The notes under the pieces were generated by a model. The model saw only the letters and a list, made by a program, of their open reading frames with translations, was not told where the DNA came from and ran no database searches. A stretch of DNA of 31,307 nt from Ruminococcus sp. UBA4321 (GTDB lineage: Bacteria; Bacillota; Clostridia; Oscillospirales; Ruminococcaceae), in contig DGUB01000125.1 of the NCBI GenBank assembly GCA_002393815.1, positions 1 through 31,307 of the forward strand, given 5' to 3'. A program made the translations under genes and the position numbers. Below are positions 17,139-23,561 of this stretch, piece after piece. The stretch's first letter is position 1. Each line of letters begins with the position of its first letter.

Positions 17139-18428
17139 ATGAATTTTTCACCGAAAGAAATTCTTGATTTTGTGACGGAAAATGATGTCAAGTTTATCCG
17201 TCTGACGTTCTGCGACATGCAGGGCAACCTGAAAAATATTGCCATCATGCCCGGCGAACTGCCAAGGGCGTTTTCACATGGCATTCTGCTGGATGCAGCA
17301 GGCTTTTCCGACTGCTATCAGGATTTGCTGTTAGTGCCGGATATTTCTACACTGTCAGTTCTGCCGTGGAGACCGAAGTCCGGCAGAGTGGTCAGATTTT
17401 TCTGTAGTATCAAAAATCTGGACGGTTCTCACTATGCCGGAGAACTGCGCCATACGTTACAGGAATATATTCAGAAATTATACACCAAAGGCTATTCCTG
17501 CGAATTCGGCACGAAAAGCGAATTTTATCTGTTCGACTGCGACGACGAAGGCAAGCCGACAAAAATTCCGCATGACCATGCCGGCTATCTGGATGTTGCA
17601 CCGCTCGACAAGTGCGAGAACGCCCGGCGCGAAATCTGCCTGTCTCTTGAAGAAATGGGTCTGAATCCGCAGCGTTCCTGCCATAAATACGGACCCGGTC
17701 AGAATGAAATTGATTTCAAGTGCAGTGAACCTGTCACCGCCGCTGACAATATGGTGCATTATAAAACCGTCGTGAAAACCATTGCCGCACAGAACGGCTT
17801 GTATGCTTCTTTTATGCCGAAGCCTCTCAGCGGTACTTACGGCAGTGCGCTGACGATTATCATCAGCATCAAGAACAGCGGCAGAAATATTTTCCAGATG
17901 AAGAATCAGCAGCTTTCCGAAGAAGGTGAGGCGTTCCTTGCCGGCATTCTGGAACATATGCCCGAAATGACAGTATTTCTCAATCCGATTGTGAATTCCT
18001 ATACCCGTCTGCGTCACAGCGGTGCGCCGAATCATATCAACTGGTCACTCGAAAACCGTCTGCCGATGATTCGTCTGCATGACAACGACGGCGAACCTGC
18101 CAGAATTGAAATCCGCAGTGCAGACTGCTGCTGCAATCCATATCTGTCATTCCGTCTGCTGTTAGCCGCCGGAATGGACGGCATCCGGAGACATCTGAAA
18201 CTTTCTGATGACCTTTGCGTCACCGCCGAAGAAAAACAGTTCACCGCTCTGCCTGCCACGCTCCGCGCCGCTTATGATACCGCCCGGAATAATGCTTTCA
18301 TTCAGGAGAATCTGCCCGAAGAAATCCGCCGGAATTTCTATCAGAATATCGAAAAACAGCTCGCGCTTTACGATGCCGCCGAAGACAAGGCAAAGTTTGA
18401 AGAACAGCAGTATTTCTTATCTGAATAA
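17139..18428 (+). CDS. Glutamine synthetase-like protein, probably catalytically inactive
   Basis: This 429-residue protein aligns end to end with type I glutamine synthetase (for example YLDVAPLDKCENARREI, GLYASFMPKPL, WSLENRLPMIR, CNPYLSFRLLLAAGMDGI). By comparison from memory with Bacillus subtilis GlnA and Salmonella numbering, several key residues are changed. Metal ligand E129 is Lys126 (GTKSEF instead of GPEPEF), E212 is Lys183 (CHKYGPGQNE instead of HHEVAPGQHE), H269 is Thr239 (GSALT instead of GSGMH), and flap base E327 is absent (SGAP, about Gly295, instead of GYEAP). The D50 loop DGSSIEGF is replaced by DAAGFSDCY and shortened. Ligands E131 (Glu128), E220 (Glu190), E357 (Glu324) and the arginines of NRLPMIR remain. 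I infer a sensor or regulatory paralogue rather than an enzyme. AAGGAGG lies 7 bases before the ATG; the ANTAR gene follows 18 bases after. Confidence 0.88.
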   Translation: MNFSPKEILDFVTENDVKFIRLTFCDMQGNLKNIAIMPGELPRAFSHGILLDAAGFSDCYQDLLLVPDISTLSVLPWRPKSGRVVRFFCSIKNLDGSHYAGELRHTLQEYIQKLYTKGYSCEFGTKSEFYLFDCDDEGKPTKIPHDHAGYLDVAPLDKCENARREICLSLEEMGLNPQRSCHKYGPGQNEIDFKCSEPVTAADNMVHYKTVVKTIAAQNGLYASFMPKPLSGTYGSALTIIISIKNSGRNIFQMKNQQLSEEGEAFLAGILEHMPEMTVFLNPIVNSYTRLRHSGAPNHINWSLENRLPMIRLHDNDGEPARIEIRSADCCCNPYLSFRLLLAAGMDGIRRHLKLSDDLCVTAEEKQFTALPATLRAAYDTARNNAFIQENLPEEIRRNFYQNIEKQLALYDAAEDKAKFEEQQYFLSE

Positions 18429-18446
18429 CAGGGAGATGAATTTTGC

Positions 18447-19016
18447 ATGGACAGAGCATTGATTATCTCCGGTTCTGACAAGGGTATGGAAATTATCGCG
18501 CAGTTTCTGCATTCTTACGGCTATACCAACCTGACCTCGACAGCAAGCGGAAGCGAAGCCCGGCGCATGGTGCAGAATACGGAATATGCCCTGATTATCA
18601 TCAACACCCCCCTGAAAGATGAATTCGGTCATGAACTTTCCGTGACTATGTCCGAGAATACCAATTCCGGCATTATTCTGCTGTGCAAGGCGGATATTGC
18701 AGATGATGTCGCAGACAAAGTCGGCGATTATGGTGTGTGTGTGGTTTCCAGACCGATGAACCGGAATCTGTTTCACCAGTCTATCCGGCTGGTGGAAGCC
18801 ACGCGCTCCCGTATGCTGGGACTGAAACGGGAAAATTCCAAACTGATGGTGAAAATTGACGAAATGCGCCTGATTAACCGCGCCAAATGCGCCCTGATGC
18901 AGTATCTGAAATTCACAGAGCCGGAAGCGCACAGATATATCGAAAAACAGGCAATGGATACGCGTTCCACCCGGAAAGAAGTCGCGCTCCGGATTCTCTC
19001 GACTTATGAATTATAA
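18447..19016 (+). CDS. ANTAR-domain transcription antiterminator with degenerate receiver
   Basis: This 189-residue protein has an N-terminal receiver-like domain (1-115), a coiled-coil linker (about 118-145) and a C-terminal ANTAR domain (about 145-187; NRAKCALMQYLKFTEPEA and AMDTRSTRKEVALRIL match the family pattern). ANTAR domains bind paired RNA hairpins and prevent terminator formation. The receiver lacks the phosphate acceptor: the strand that should read xDxxMP is IIINTPL with Asn53, the acidic pair after strand 1 is SGSD, and the conserved Lys is Arg (SRPMN). It is therefore unlikely to be switched by phosphorylation. It follows the GS-like gene by 18 bases with GGGAGATGA upstream of the ATG. 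Its likely target is the hairpin pair in front of the downstream ammonium transporter. Confidence 0.93.
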   Translation: MDRALIISGSDKGMEIIAQFLHSYGYTNLTSTASGSEARRMVQNTEYALIIINTPLKDEFGHELSVTMSENTNSGIILLCKADIADDVADKVGDYGVCVVSRPMNRNLFHQSIRLVEATRSRMLGLKRENSKLMVKIDEMRLINRAKCALMQYLKFTEPEAHRYIEKQAMDTRSTRKEVALRILSTYEL

Positions 19017-19173
19017 AAAGCAGATTTTGTTTTCCGGCATATTTGCTTTCAGATAGAAAGTCAGAAATCCTGTGACTTAAAAAAATAAGTTCCGGACGGG
19101 CAGAAACTGACCTGCTTGTATACTCTCTACAAAATTCCGGAAAGATTTTGAGAATTTCATACAGAACTGACAG

Positions 19174-19202
19174 TTGACAAATCCGGAAAAATCCTGTATA
19201 CT
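19174..19202 (+). promoter_or_regulatory. Sigma-A promoter of the ammonium transporter gene
   Basis: Perfect TTGACA at 19174-19179 and TATACT at 19197-19202 with a 17-base spacer. The transcript should start near 19209, only a few bases before the first ANTAR hairpin. The 150 bases between the ANTAR gene and this promoter hold nothing else I can support. Confidence 0.9.
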
Positions 19203-19211
19203 AATAACTGT

Positions 19212-19262
19212 AAACAGCAAAGACGCTGATTCATGCAAAGATGCATGTGTCAGCGTCTTTTT
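19212..19262 (+). promoter_or_regulatory. ANTAR-type antiterminator/terminator leader of the ammonium transporter gene
   Basis: Two tandem hairpins with six-base loops are visible. P1 is CAGC-AAAGAC-GCTG (19215-19228, extended by two A-T pairs after a mismatch). P2 is CATGC-AAAGAT-GCATG (19232-19247). The linker is 3 bases. Both loops have A at position 1 and G at position 4, the recognition rule described for ANTAR proteins such as EutV. A competing intrinsic terminator uses AAAGACGCTGA (19219-19229) and TCAGCGTCTTT (19250-19260), an 11-bp perfect stem followed by more T. P1 and the terminator cannot form together, because the 3' half of P1 is the 5' arm of the terminator. Binding of the ANTAR protein to P1-P2 should allow readthrough into the transporter gene. 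Confidence 0.9.
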
Positions 19263-19286
19263 CATTTCAGAAAGGATTGAGCAAAA

Positions 19287-21092
19287 ATGGATGTATTGCA
19301 AGACGTTATGACAAATGTGGATTCCGAAATTTTCGGTATCTGGTTTCTGATTGGTGCGGCTCTGGTGTTCTTTATGCAGGCAGGGTTCGCGATGGTGGAA
19401 ACCGGATTCACCAGAGCAAAGAACGCCGGAAACATTATCATGAAAAACCTGATGGATTTCTGTATCGGTACAGTTGTATTTGTACTGCTTGGTTTCGGGC
19501 TGTTTTTGGGAGAAGATGCACTCGGCGGATTCATCGGAATGCCGACACTCGGCATTTTCACAAACTATGCAGAATTTGACTGGTCGAATTTTGTGTTCAA
19601 CTTGGTATTCTGCGCGACAACGGCGACAATCGTTTCCGGTGCGATGGCAGAAAGAACGAAATTTTTATCTTACTGTATATATTCAGCAGTGATTTCCGGT
19701 ATTATTTATCCGATTGAAGCACACTGGATTTGGGGCGGCGGCTGGCTGGCACAGCTTGGCTTCCATGATTTCGCAGGTTCCTGTGCAATTCATATGGTCG
19801 GCGGCATCTCGGCTCTGATTGGTGCGGCTGTCGAAGGCGCGAGAATCGGTAAATTCAAGAAGGACAAAGACGGCAAAGTTATCAAAGTCAAGGCAATCCC
19901 CGGACATAACCTGACAATCGGCGCACTGGGATGTTTTATCCTGTGGTTCGGCTGGTACGGATTCAACGGTGCGGCTGCAACTTCCGGCGGACAGCTGGCA
20001 AGCATCTTTGTGACAACAACGATTGCTCCGGCAATCGCAACATTCACCTGCATGGTTTTCACATGGATAAAATACGGCAAACCTGATGTTTCTATGTGTC
20101 TGAACGCTTCTCTTGCCGGACTGGTCGGCGTGACAGCCGGATGTGATGTTGTGGATGCACTTGGTTCTGCATGTATCGGAATCGTTTCCGGACTGCTGGT
20201 AGTCTTCGGCGTATGGCTTCTGGATTATGTACTGCATATTGATGACCCTGTCGGTGCAGTTGCGGTACATATGTGCAATGGTATCTGGGGAACATTTGCA
20301 GTCGGCTTGTTTGCAACCACTTCCGTACCCGGAAATGATACCGTTCAGGGCTTGTTCTACGGCGGCGGCTTCCATCAGCTGGGTCTGCAATGTCTCGCGA
20401 TTGTGACCGTCGGCGCGTGGACAGCAATCACTATCACAGCAACGTTCATGATTATCAAAAAAGCAATTGGCATCAGAGCTTCTGCTGAAGAAGAAATCAT
20501 CGGTCTTGACCTTACAGAACACGGTCTGTCCAGTTCTTATGCAGACTTTGCTCCTGCCGCTGATACGATGTTACAGGTCAGCCGTCAGGCAGCCCGTCAT
20601 GATGTGGACAGTGAAGAAGTCCGCCAGGTATTCGGTTCTGATGCAGATAAACTCAGCGATACCGGAAAACTTCCTGTTATCACCGAAACCAGACGCGAAA
20701 CGGCTTCTTCCGGCAGTGCAAAGCTGACAAAGCTTTCCATCGTCTGCAAACCCGGCAAACTGGAAGAATTACAGGCTAGTCTTGCCGCAGTCGGCATTGA
20801 CGGCATCACCGTGACACAAGTACTCGGCTACGGTACACAGATGGGACATGCGGCTTATTACAGAGGCGTAAAACAGGAACTGCCTTCACTGCATTCCAAA
20901 GTGAAAGTAGAAGCTGTTATCACAGCTGTACCGGTCGAAAAAGCCCTTGCAGCGGCAAGAAAAGCCCTCTATACCGGAAATATCGGCGACGGCAAAATCT
21001 TCATCTACGATGTGGAAGATGTGGTCAAAGTACGAACAAACGAACACGGTTACGATGCTTTGCAGGATTCACCGCAGCCAAAAGCTTCTTAA
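19287..21092 (+). CDS. Ammonium transporter (Amt) fused to a PII signalling domain
   Basis: This 601-residue protein has an Amt channel (about 1-400, eleven membrane segments expected) with AAL VFFMQAGFAMVETG-like N-terminal sequence, the twin pore histidines at His169 (CAIHMVGG) and His328 (AVHMCNGIWG), and the FGWYGFNG motif. A linker of about 75 residues leads to a complete PII (GlnK/GlnB) domain at about 477-590: VLGYGTQMGHAAYYRG (T-loop, Tyr525 at the uridylylation position), KVKVEAVI, and the nucleotide-binding TGNIGDGKIFIYDVEDVVKVRT. Normally PII is a separate protein that plugs Amt; here the regulator is covalently attached. Ammonium uptake and its gating would thus sit in one polypeptide. 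Expression is likely controlled by the ANTAR leader upstream. AGAAAGGA precedes the ATG. Confidence 0.95.
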   Translation: MDVLQDVMTNVDSEIFGIWFLIGAALVFFMQAGFAMVETGFTRAKNAGNIIMKNLMDFCIGTVVFVLLGFGLFLGEDALGGFIGMPTLGIFTNYAEFDWSNFVFNLVFCATTATIVSGAMAERTKFLSYCIYSAVISGIIYPIEAHWIWGGGWLAQLGFHDFAGSCAIHMVGGISALIGAAVEGARIGKFKKDKDGKVIKVKAIPGHNLTIGALGCFILWFGWYGFNGAAATSGGQLASIFVTTTIAPAIATFTCMVFTWIKYGKPDVSMCLNASLAGLVGVTAGCDVVDALGSACIGIVSGLLVVFGVWLLDYVLHIDDPVGAVAVHMCNGIWGTFAVGLFATTSVPGNDTVQGLFYGGGFHQLGLQCLAIVTVGAWTAITITATFMIIKKAIGIRASAEEEIIGLDLTEHGLSSSYADFAPAADTMLQVSRQAARHDVDSEEVRQVFGSDADKLSDTGKLPVITETRRETASSGSAKLTKLSIVCKPGKLEELQASLAAVGIDGITVTQVLGYGTQMGHAAYYRGVKQELPSLHSKVKVEAVITAVPVEKALAAARKALYTGNIGDGKIFIYDVEDVVKVRTNEHGYDALQDSPQPKAS

Positions 21093-21108
21093 CAAAAGAA
21101 GATTTCAG

Positions 21109-21139
21109 AAAACCGCCCGGAATGCCCGGACGGTTTTTT
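21109..21139 (+). terminator. Intrinsic terminator of the amt-PII gene
   Basis: AAAACCG-C-CCGG pairs with CCGG-A-CGGTTTT (11 pairs with one C-A mismatch) around loop AATGC, ending in a run of six T. Confidence 0.88.
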
Positions 21140-21146
21140 CTGACTA

Positions 21147-21175
21147 TTGACATTATCCTGAAAATATGATAAAAT
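21147..21175 (+). promoter_or_regulatory. Sigma-A promoter of the DivIVA-like unit
   Basis: Perfect TTGACA at 21147-21152 and TAAAAT at 21170-21175, 17-base spacer, with a TG extended -10 element. Confidence 0.85.
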
Positions 21176-21228
21176 AATAACAGAAACTGCTGCTATGACA
21201 GATAACCTCAGGAAAGAAGTGATACATC

Positions 21229-21798
21229 ATGCCAGAAAAAAAAGATATCCGGGAAATTAAGTTTTCCAGAGAAGCACTCGGCTATCATAAAAAAGAAGTG
21301 GATGATTATCTCCGCTGGCTGGCGGATGTGTTCCGGCAGTTTGAGGAAGAACGGCAGAGGCTTCACGCACAGCTTTATGAAAAAGATACCCAGATTGCAG
21401 AACTGAAAGAAAAAATTGCCGATGCAACCGAACGCCTGTACAAACACAGACAGACAATTCAGGAACTGACCGAAGAACTCGAAACCGAAAAGGAAAATGT
21501 ACAGCAGGAGCATCAGCTTGTCAGGGAACTACGCGAAAAACTGGCAGAACCGCCGGAACAGAAAGAACATACTCCGGAAGCTCTACAGTCACTGCTTGCC
21601 TGTGCAGAAGAAACCAATGCCGCTCTCGAAGCCAAACTCCGGCAGGCGGAAGAAAAACTCGCGTTCCGGGAACAGCAGCTTTATCAGGTGCGTTCGGAAC
21701 TGGCAATGCAGAAAAGTATTCTGAAACAAAAAAGCAAAAAGAAAATTCTGACATTTGCGCCGCTTTCTGAAACGGAAATCAAGAAATTATCGGAATAA
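21229..21798 (+). CDS. DivIVA-like coiled-coil protein with shared C-terminal tail
   Basis: This 189-residue protein begins with a DivIVA-type segment (REIKFSREALGYHKKEVDDY, about residues 8-27), the pattern used by DivIVA/GpsB proteins to bind curved membrane. The rest to about residue 165 is almost continuous coiled coil rich in Glu, Gln and Lys. It ends with ILTFAPLSETEIKKLSE, the same 17 residues that end the next protein. DivIVA relatives organise septum or pole-localised partners; which partner is used here is unknown. AGAAGTGA precedes the ATG by 6 bases, and the promoter is just upstream. The next gene starts 15 bases after the stop. Confidence 0.82.
   Translation: MPEKKDIREIKFSREALGYHKKEVDDYLRWLADVFRQFEEERQRLHAQLYEKDTQIAELKEKIADATERLYKHRQTIQELTEELETEKENVQQEHQLVRELREKLAEPPEQKEHTPEALQSLLACAEETNAALEAKLRQAEEKLAFREQQLYQVRSELAMQKSILKQKSKKKILTFAPLSETEIKKLSE
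21745..21795 (+). repeat. Shared 17-codon C-terminal tail, copy 1
   Basis: These 51 bases encode ILTFAPLSETEIKKLSE and are followed at once by the stop codon. Compared with copy 2 at 22891-22941 there are six synonymous and no amino-acid-changing differences. Confidence 0.95.
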
Positions 21799-21813
21799 AG
21801 GAGGTGACAGTCT

Positions 21814-22944
21814 GTGACAAAATTAAAGATAAGGGCTTCTGTTCCGGATATTTTATTTCTCAATGCAGCAGTTTCGTTTCTCTGCCTTGTCAGCTTTGAT
21901 TCTGATTTTTGGCTGGTTCTGTTAATTACCGGCATTCCGGTGCTGCTGTACGGGTATCTCTGCATTCTTGTCAGAAAGCCGGAAACCAGAACCAAGAAAT
22001 CACTTCTTCTGAGAAAAATACAGACGATTATCCCGACGATTCTGGTATTTGCAGTCGCTGTTTGGGTAATAGTCTCCGGTATCAGAGAAGGAGTATTTTC
22101 AGATATATTTAAAAATATTGCTAAGTATAGGTACTTTTCTGAAATTGCCTGTGAAAGTATGCTTTATTTATTTTTGCTGATAATGTTTTCGGTGATAGCC
22201 GTCCGGAATTATATTCTGCTGTGTGAAGCAGAACTTCATATTCTTCCGGAAACCGTTTCTGCTCGAAAGCGTGAAATTGTATTTAATACTATCTTTCTGA
22301 GTTTATGCTTTCAGGGAATCTTTTTTAATCATATTCATACCAAGGATTATGCCTTTCAATTTTATCATATTCTTCAATTCAGTGAAACAAGTGCTGAAAT
22401 ACTAGGAAATCTTGTGGCAATTGTACCGCCGGTGGCTGTCATATTCATGCAGAATCGGCTTTGCAAAATCAGGTTTGGTACTCTTCCAGTCATGCAGAAG
22501 AAAAAAAGAATCAAAACTTTGCGGATTCTGAATATTATCTTTCTGACAATAAGTCTCTGCACGATTCCGTTTTGGATAAGTGGAAATGCTCATGCAATTA
22601 CAGTGATTCTTCTGGGAATGCTGCTGTATCAGAATATCCGCAGCCGGAAAACGCTTGCAGAACCGGATAAAAATTCGGAAAATCCTGCCCCTGTGGTAAG
22701 AATGCTTCCCGTTCCGGAACAGCAAGCCGCCGTCAATATGCCTGTACAGTCATCTGAACCTGAAACAGAAGACCTTCGGGAAAAACTCAGAAGCTATGAA
22801 CAGGAAATCAGCCGTCAGAAAGAAATCATCAGTCAGCAGCAGAAACAAATTGCAGAATATCACGAAAAATCTTCTGTTCCGGCAAAGCGGATTCTGACGT
22901 TTGCACCGCTCTCCGAAACGGAAATCAAGAAATTATCCGAGTAA
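21814..22944 (+). CDS. Multi-pass membrane protein with C-terminal coiled coil and shared tail
   Basis: The start is GTG at 21814 with an excellent AAAGGAGGTGA 6-7 bases upstream. The 376-residue protein has about seven hydrophobic segments between residues 10 and 275 (for example ILFLNAAVSFLCLVSF, FWLVLLITGIPVLLYGYLCI, IIPTILVFAVAVWVIVSG, LYLFLLIMFSVIAV), a proline-rich linker, a coiled coil (about 320-350) and the end ILTFAPLSETEIKKLSE. I recognise no family. The middle of the gene (about 22090-22560) is richer in A and T than its surroundings, suggesting fast evolution. The tail and the coiled coil match the layout of the DivIVA-like neighbour, so the two may bind the same partner. Confidence 0.8.
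   Translation: MTKLKIRASVPDILFLNAAVSFLCLVSFDSDFWLVLLITGIPVLLYGYLCILVRKPETRTKKSLLLRKIQTIIPTILVFAVAVWVIVSGIREGVFSDIFKNIAKYRYFSEIACESMLYLFLLIMFSVIAVRNYILLCEAELHILPETVSARKREIVFNTIFLSLCFQGIFFNHIHTKDYAFQFYHILQFSETSAEILGNLVAIVPPVAVIFMQNRLCKIRFGTLPVMQKKKRIKTLRILNIIFLTISLCTIPFWISGNAHAITVILLGMLLYQNIRSRKTLAEPDKNSENPAPVVRMLPVPEQQAAVNMPVQSSEPETEDLREKLRSYEQEISRQKEIISQQQKQIAEYHEKSSVPAKRILTFAPLSETEIKKLSE
22891..22941 (+). repeat. Shared 17-codon C-terminal tail, copy 2
   Basis: Second copy of the tail-coding segment, again directly before the stop codon of a different protein. Confidence 0.95.
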
Positions 22945-22960
22945 AGAAAGGAGCTTGTTT

Positions 22961-23416
22961 ATGGGAAAATTAGCCGGAGTTGCTGTGATTGTTATCATCG
23001 CCGGAGCCGGAGCGGGTCTGCACTATCTTCACTCCCCGAAAACCATGATGAACGCCGTTGTCAAAGGCATGAATGACGGCATCATAGAAGATTACTTTAC
23101 AGGCGAAGCCAAAAAAAATCTCGAAGCCGCACAGAAAGGCGGAAATCTGCTGTCTGTGTTCAGTGCTTCTGCCGAAGAAAAACTTGTGAAGGTCATCATG
23201 GAAAAAATGTCCGAAGTAGAATGGAAACTCGATTCTGTCGAATATCAGAAGTCTTCCGGAACTGCCAGTGTCGATTTCAAATATGCGGACAAGCTTCTGG
23301 ATATTGACGGCACTATGGTGTTCAATATCGAAAAGATTCAGCCGGAAGGCAATTTTTTCGAGAATCTGACAAGTAATCCCTGGCGCATCAGCGGCATTGA
23401 AAAAATTGATTTTTAA
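22961..23416 (+). CDS. Small membrane-anchored protein, unknown function
   Basis: The ATG at 22961 (151 residues) has AAAGGAG 9 bases upstream; a longer in-frame start would lie inside the preceding gene. The N-terminus GKLAGVAVIVIIAGAGAG is a signal anchor (about residues 2-25). The rest is a small mixed alpha/beta domain (KTMMNAVVKGMNDGI, then four likely strands ending in WRISGIEKIDF) resembling in general layout the extracytoplasmic NTF2-like or DUF4878-type domains. That resemblance is only a guess. It is probably co-transcribed with the two preceding genes, 17 bases after the second, and is followed by a terminator. Confidence 0.8.
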   Translation: MGKLAGVAVIVIIAGAGAGLHYLHSPKTMMNAVVKGMNDGIIEDYFTGEAKKNLEAAQKGGNLLSVFSASAEEKLVKVIMEKMSEVEWKLDSVEYQKSSGTASVDFKYADKLLDIDGTMVFNIEKIQPEGNFFENLTSNPWRISGIEKIDF

Positions 23417-23420
23417 AGAC

Positions 23421-23456
23421 ATTCCCCTGTATTCCTGCAATACAGGGAATTTTTTC
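23421..23456 (+). terminator. Intrinsic terminator after the DivIVA-like unit
   Basis: ATTCCC(C)TGTATT pairs with AATACAGGGAAT (12 pairs, one bulged C, loop of 5), followed by a run of T, 4 bases after the stop. Confidence 0.92.
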
Positions 23457-23488
23457 TGCATTTTGGTCAGAAAATCTTGTGGAAAGTC

Positions 23489-23517
23489 TTGATTTTTTGT
23501 CAGATTTGTGCTAGAAT
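23489..23517 (+). promoter_or_regulatory. Sigma-A promoter of the glycogen debranching gene
   Basis: TTGATT at 23489-23494 and TAGAAT at 23512-23517 with a 17-base spacer and a TGC extended -10 element. Confidence 0.78.
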
Positions 23518-23561
23518 AAAAGTACCATACTTATCATACACATGCAAAGGGGCGTTTTTCT

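Noticed and set aside
19017..19100. Terminator after the ANTAR gene
   Set aside because: AAGTCA/TGACTT (near 19060-19078) and a distant AAAGCA/TGCTTT pairing can be drawn, but neither is followed by a T run on the plus strand, so no terminator is called.
19683..20522. Long open frame on the minus strand inside the amt gene (279 codons)
   Set aside because: Cys- and Asp-rich antisense product of a conserved transporter gene; no domain and no supporting ribosome site or promoter.
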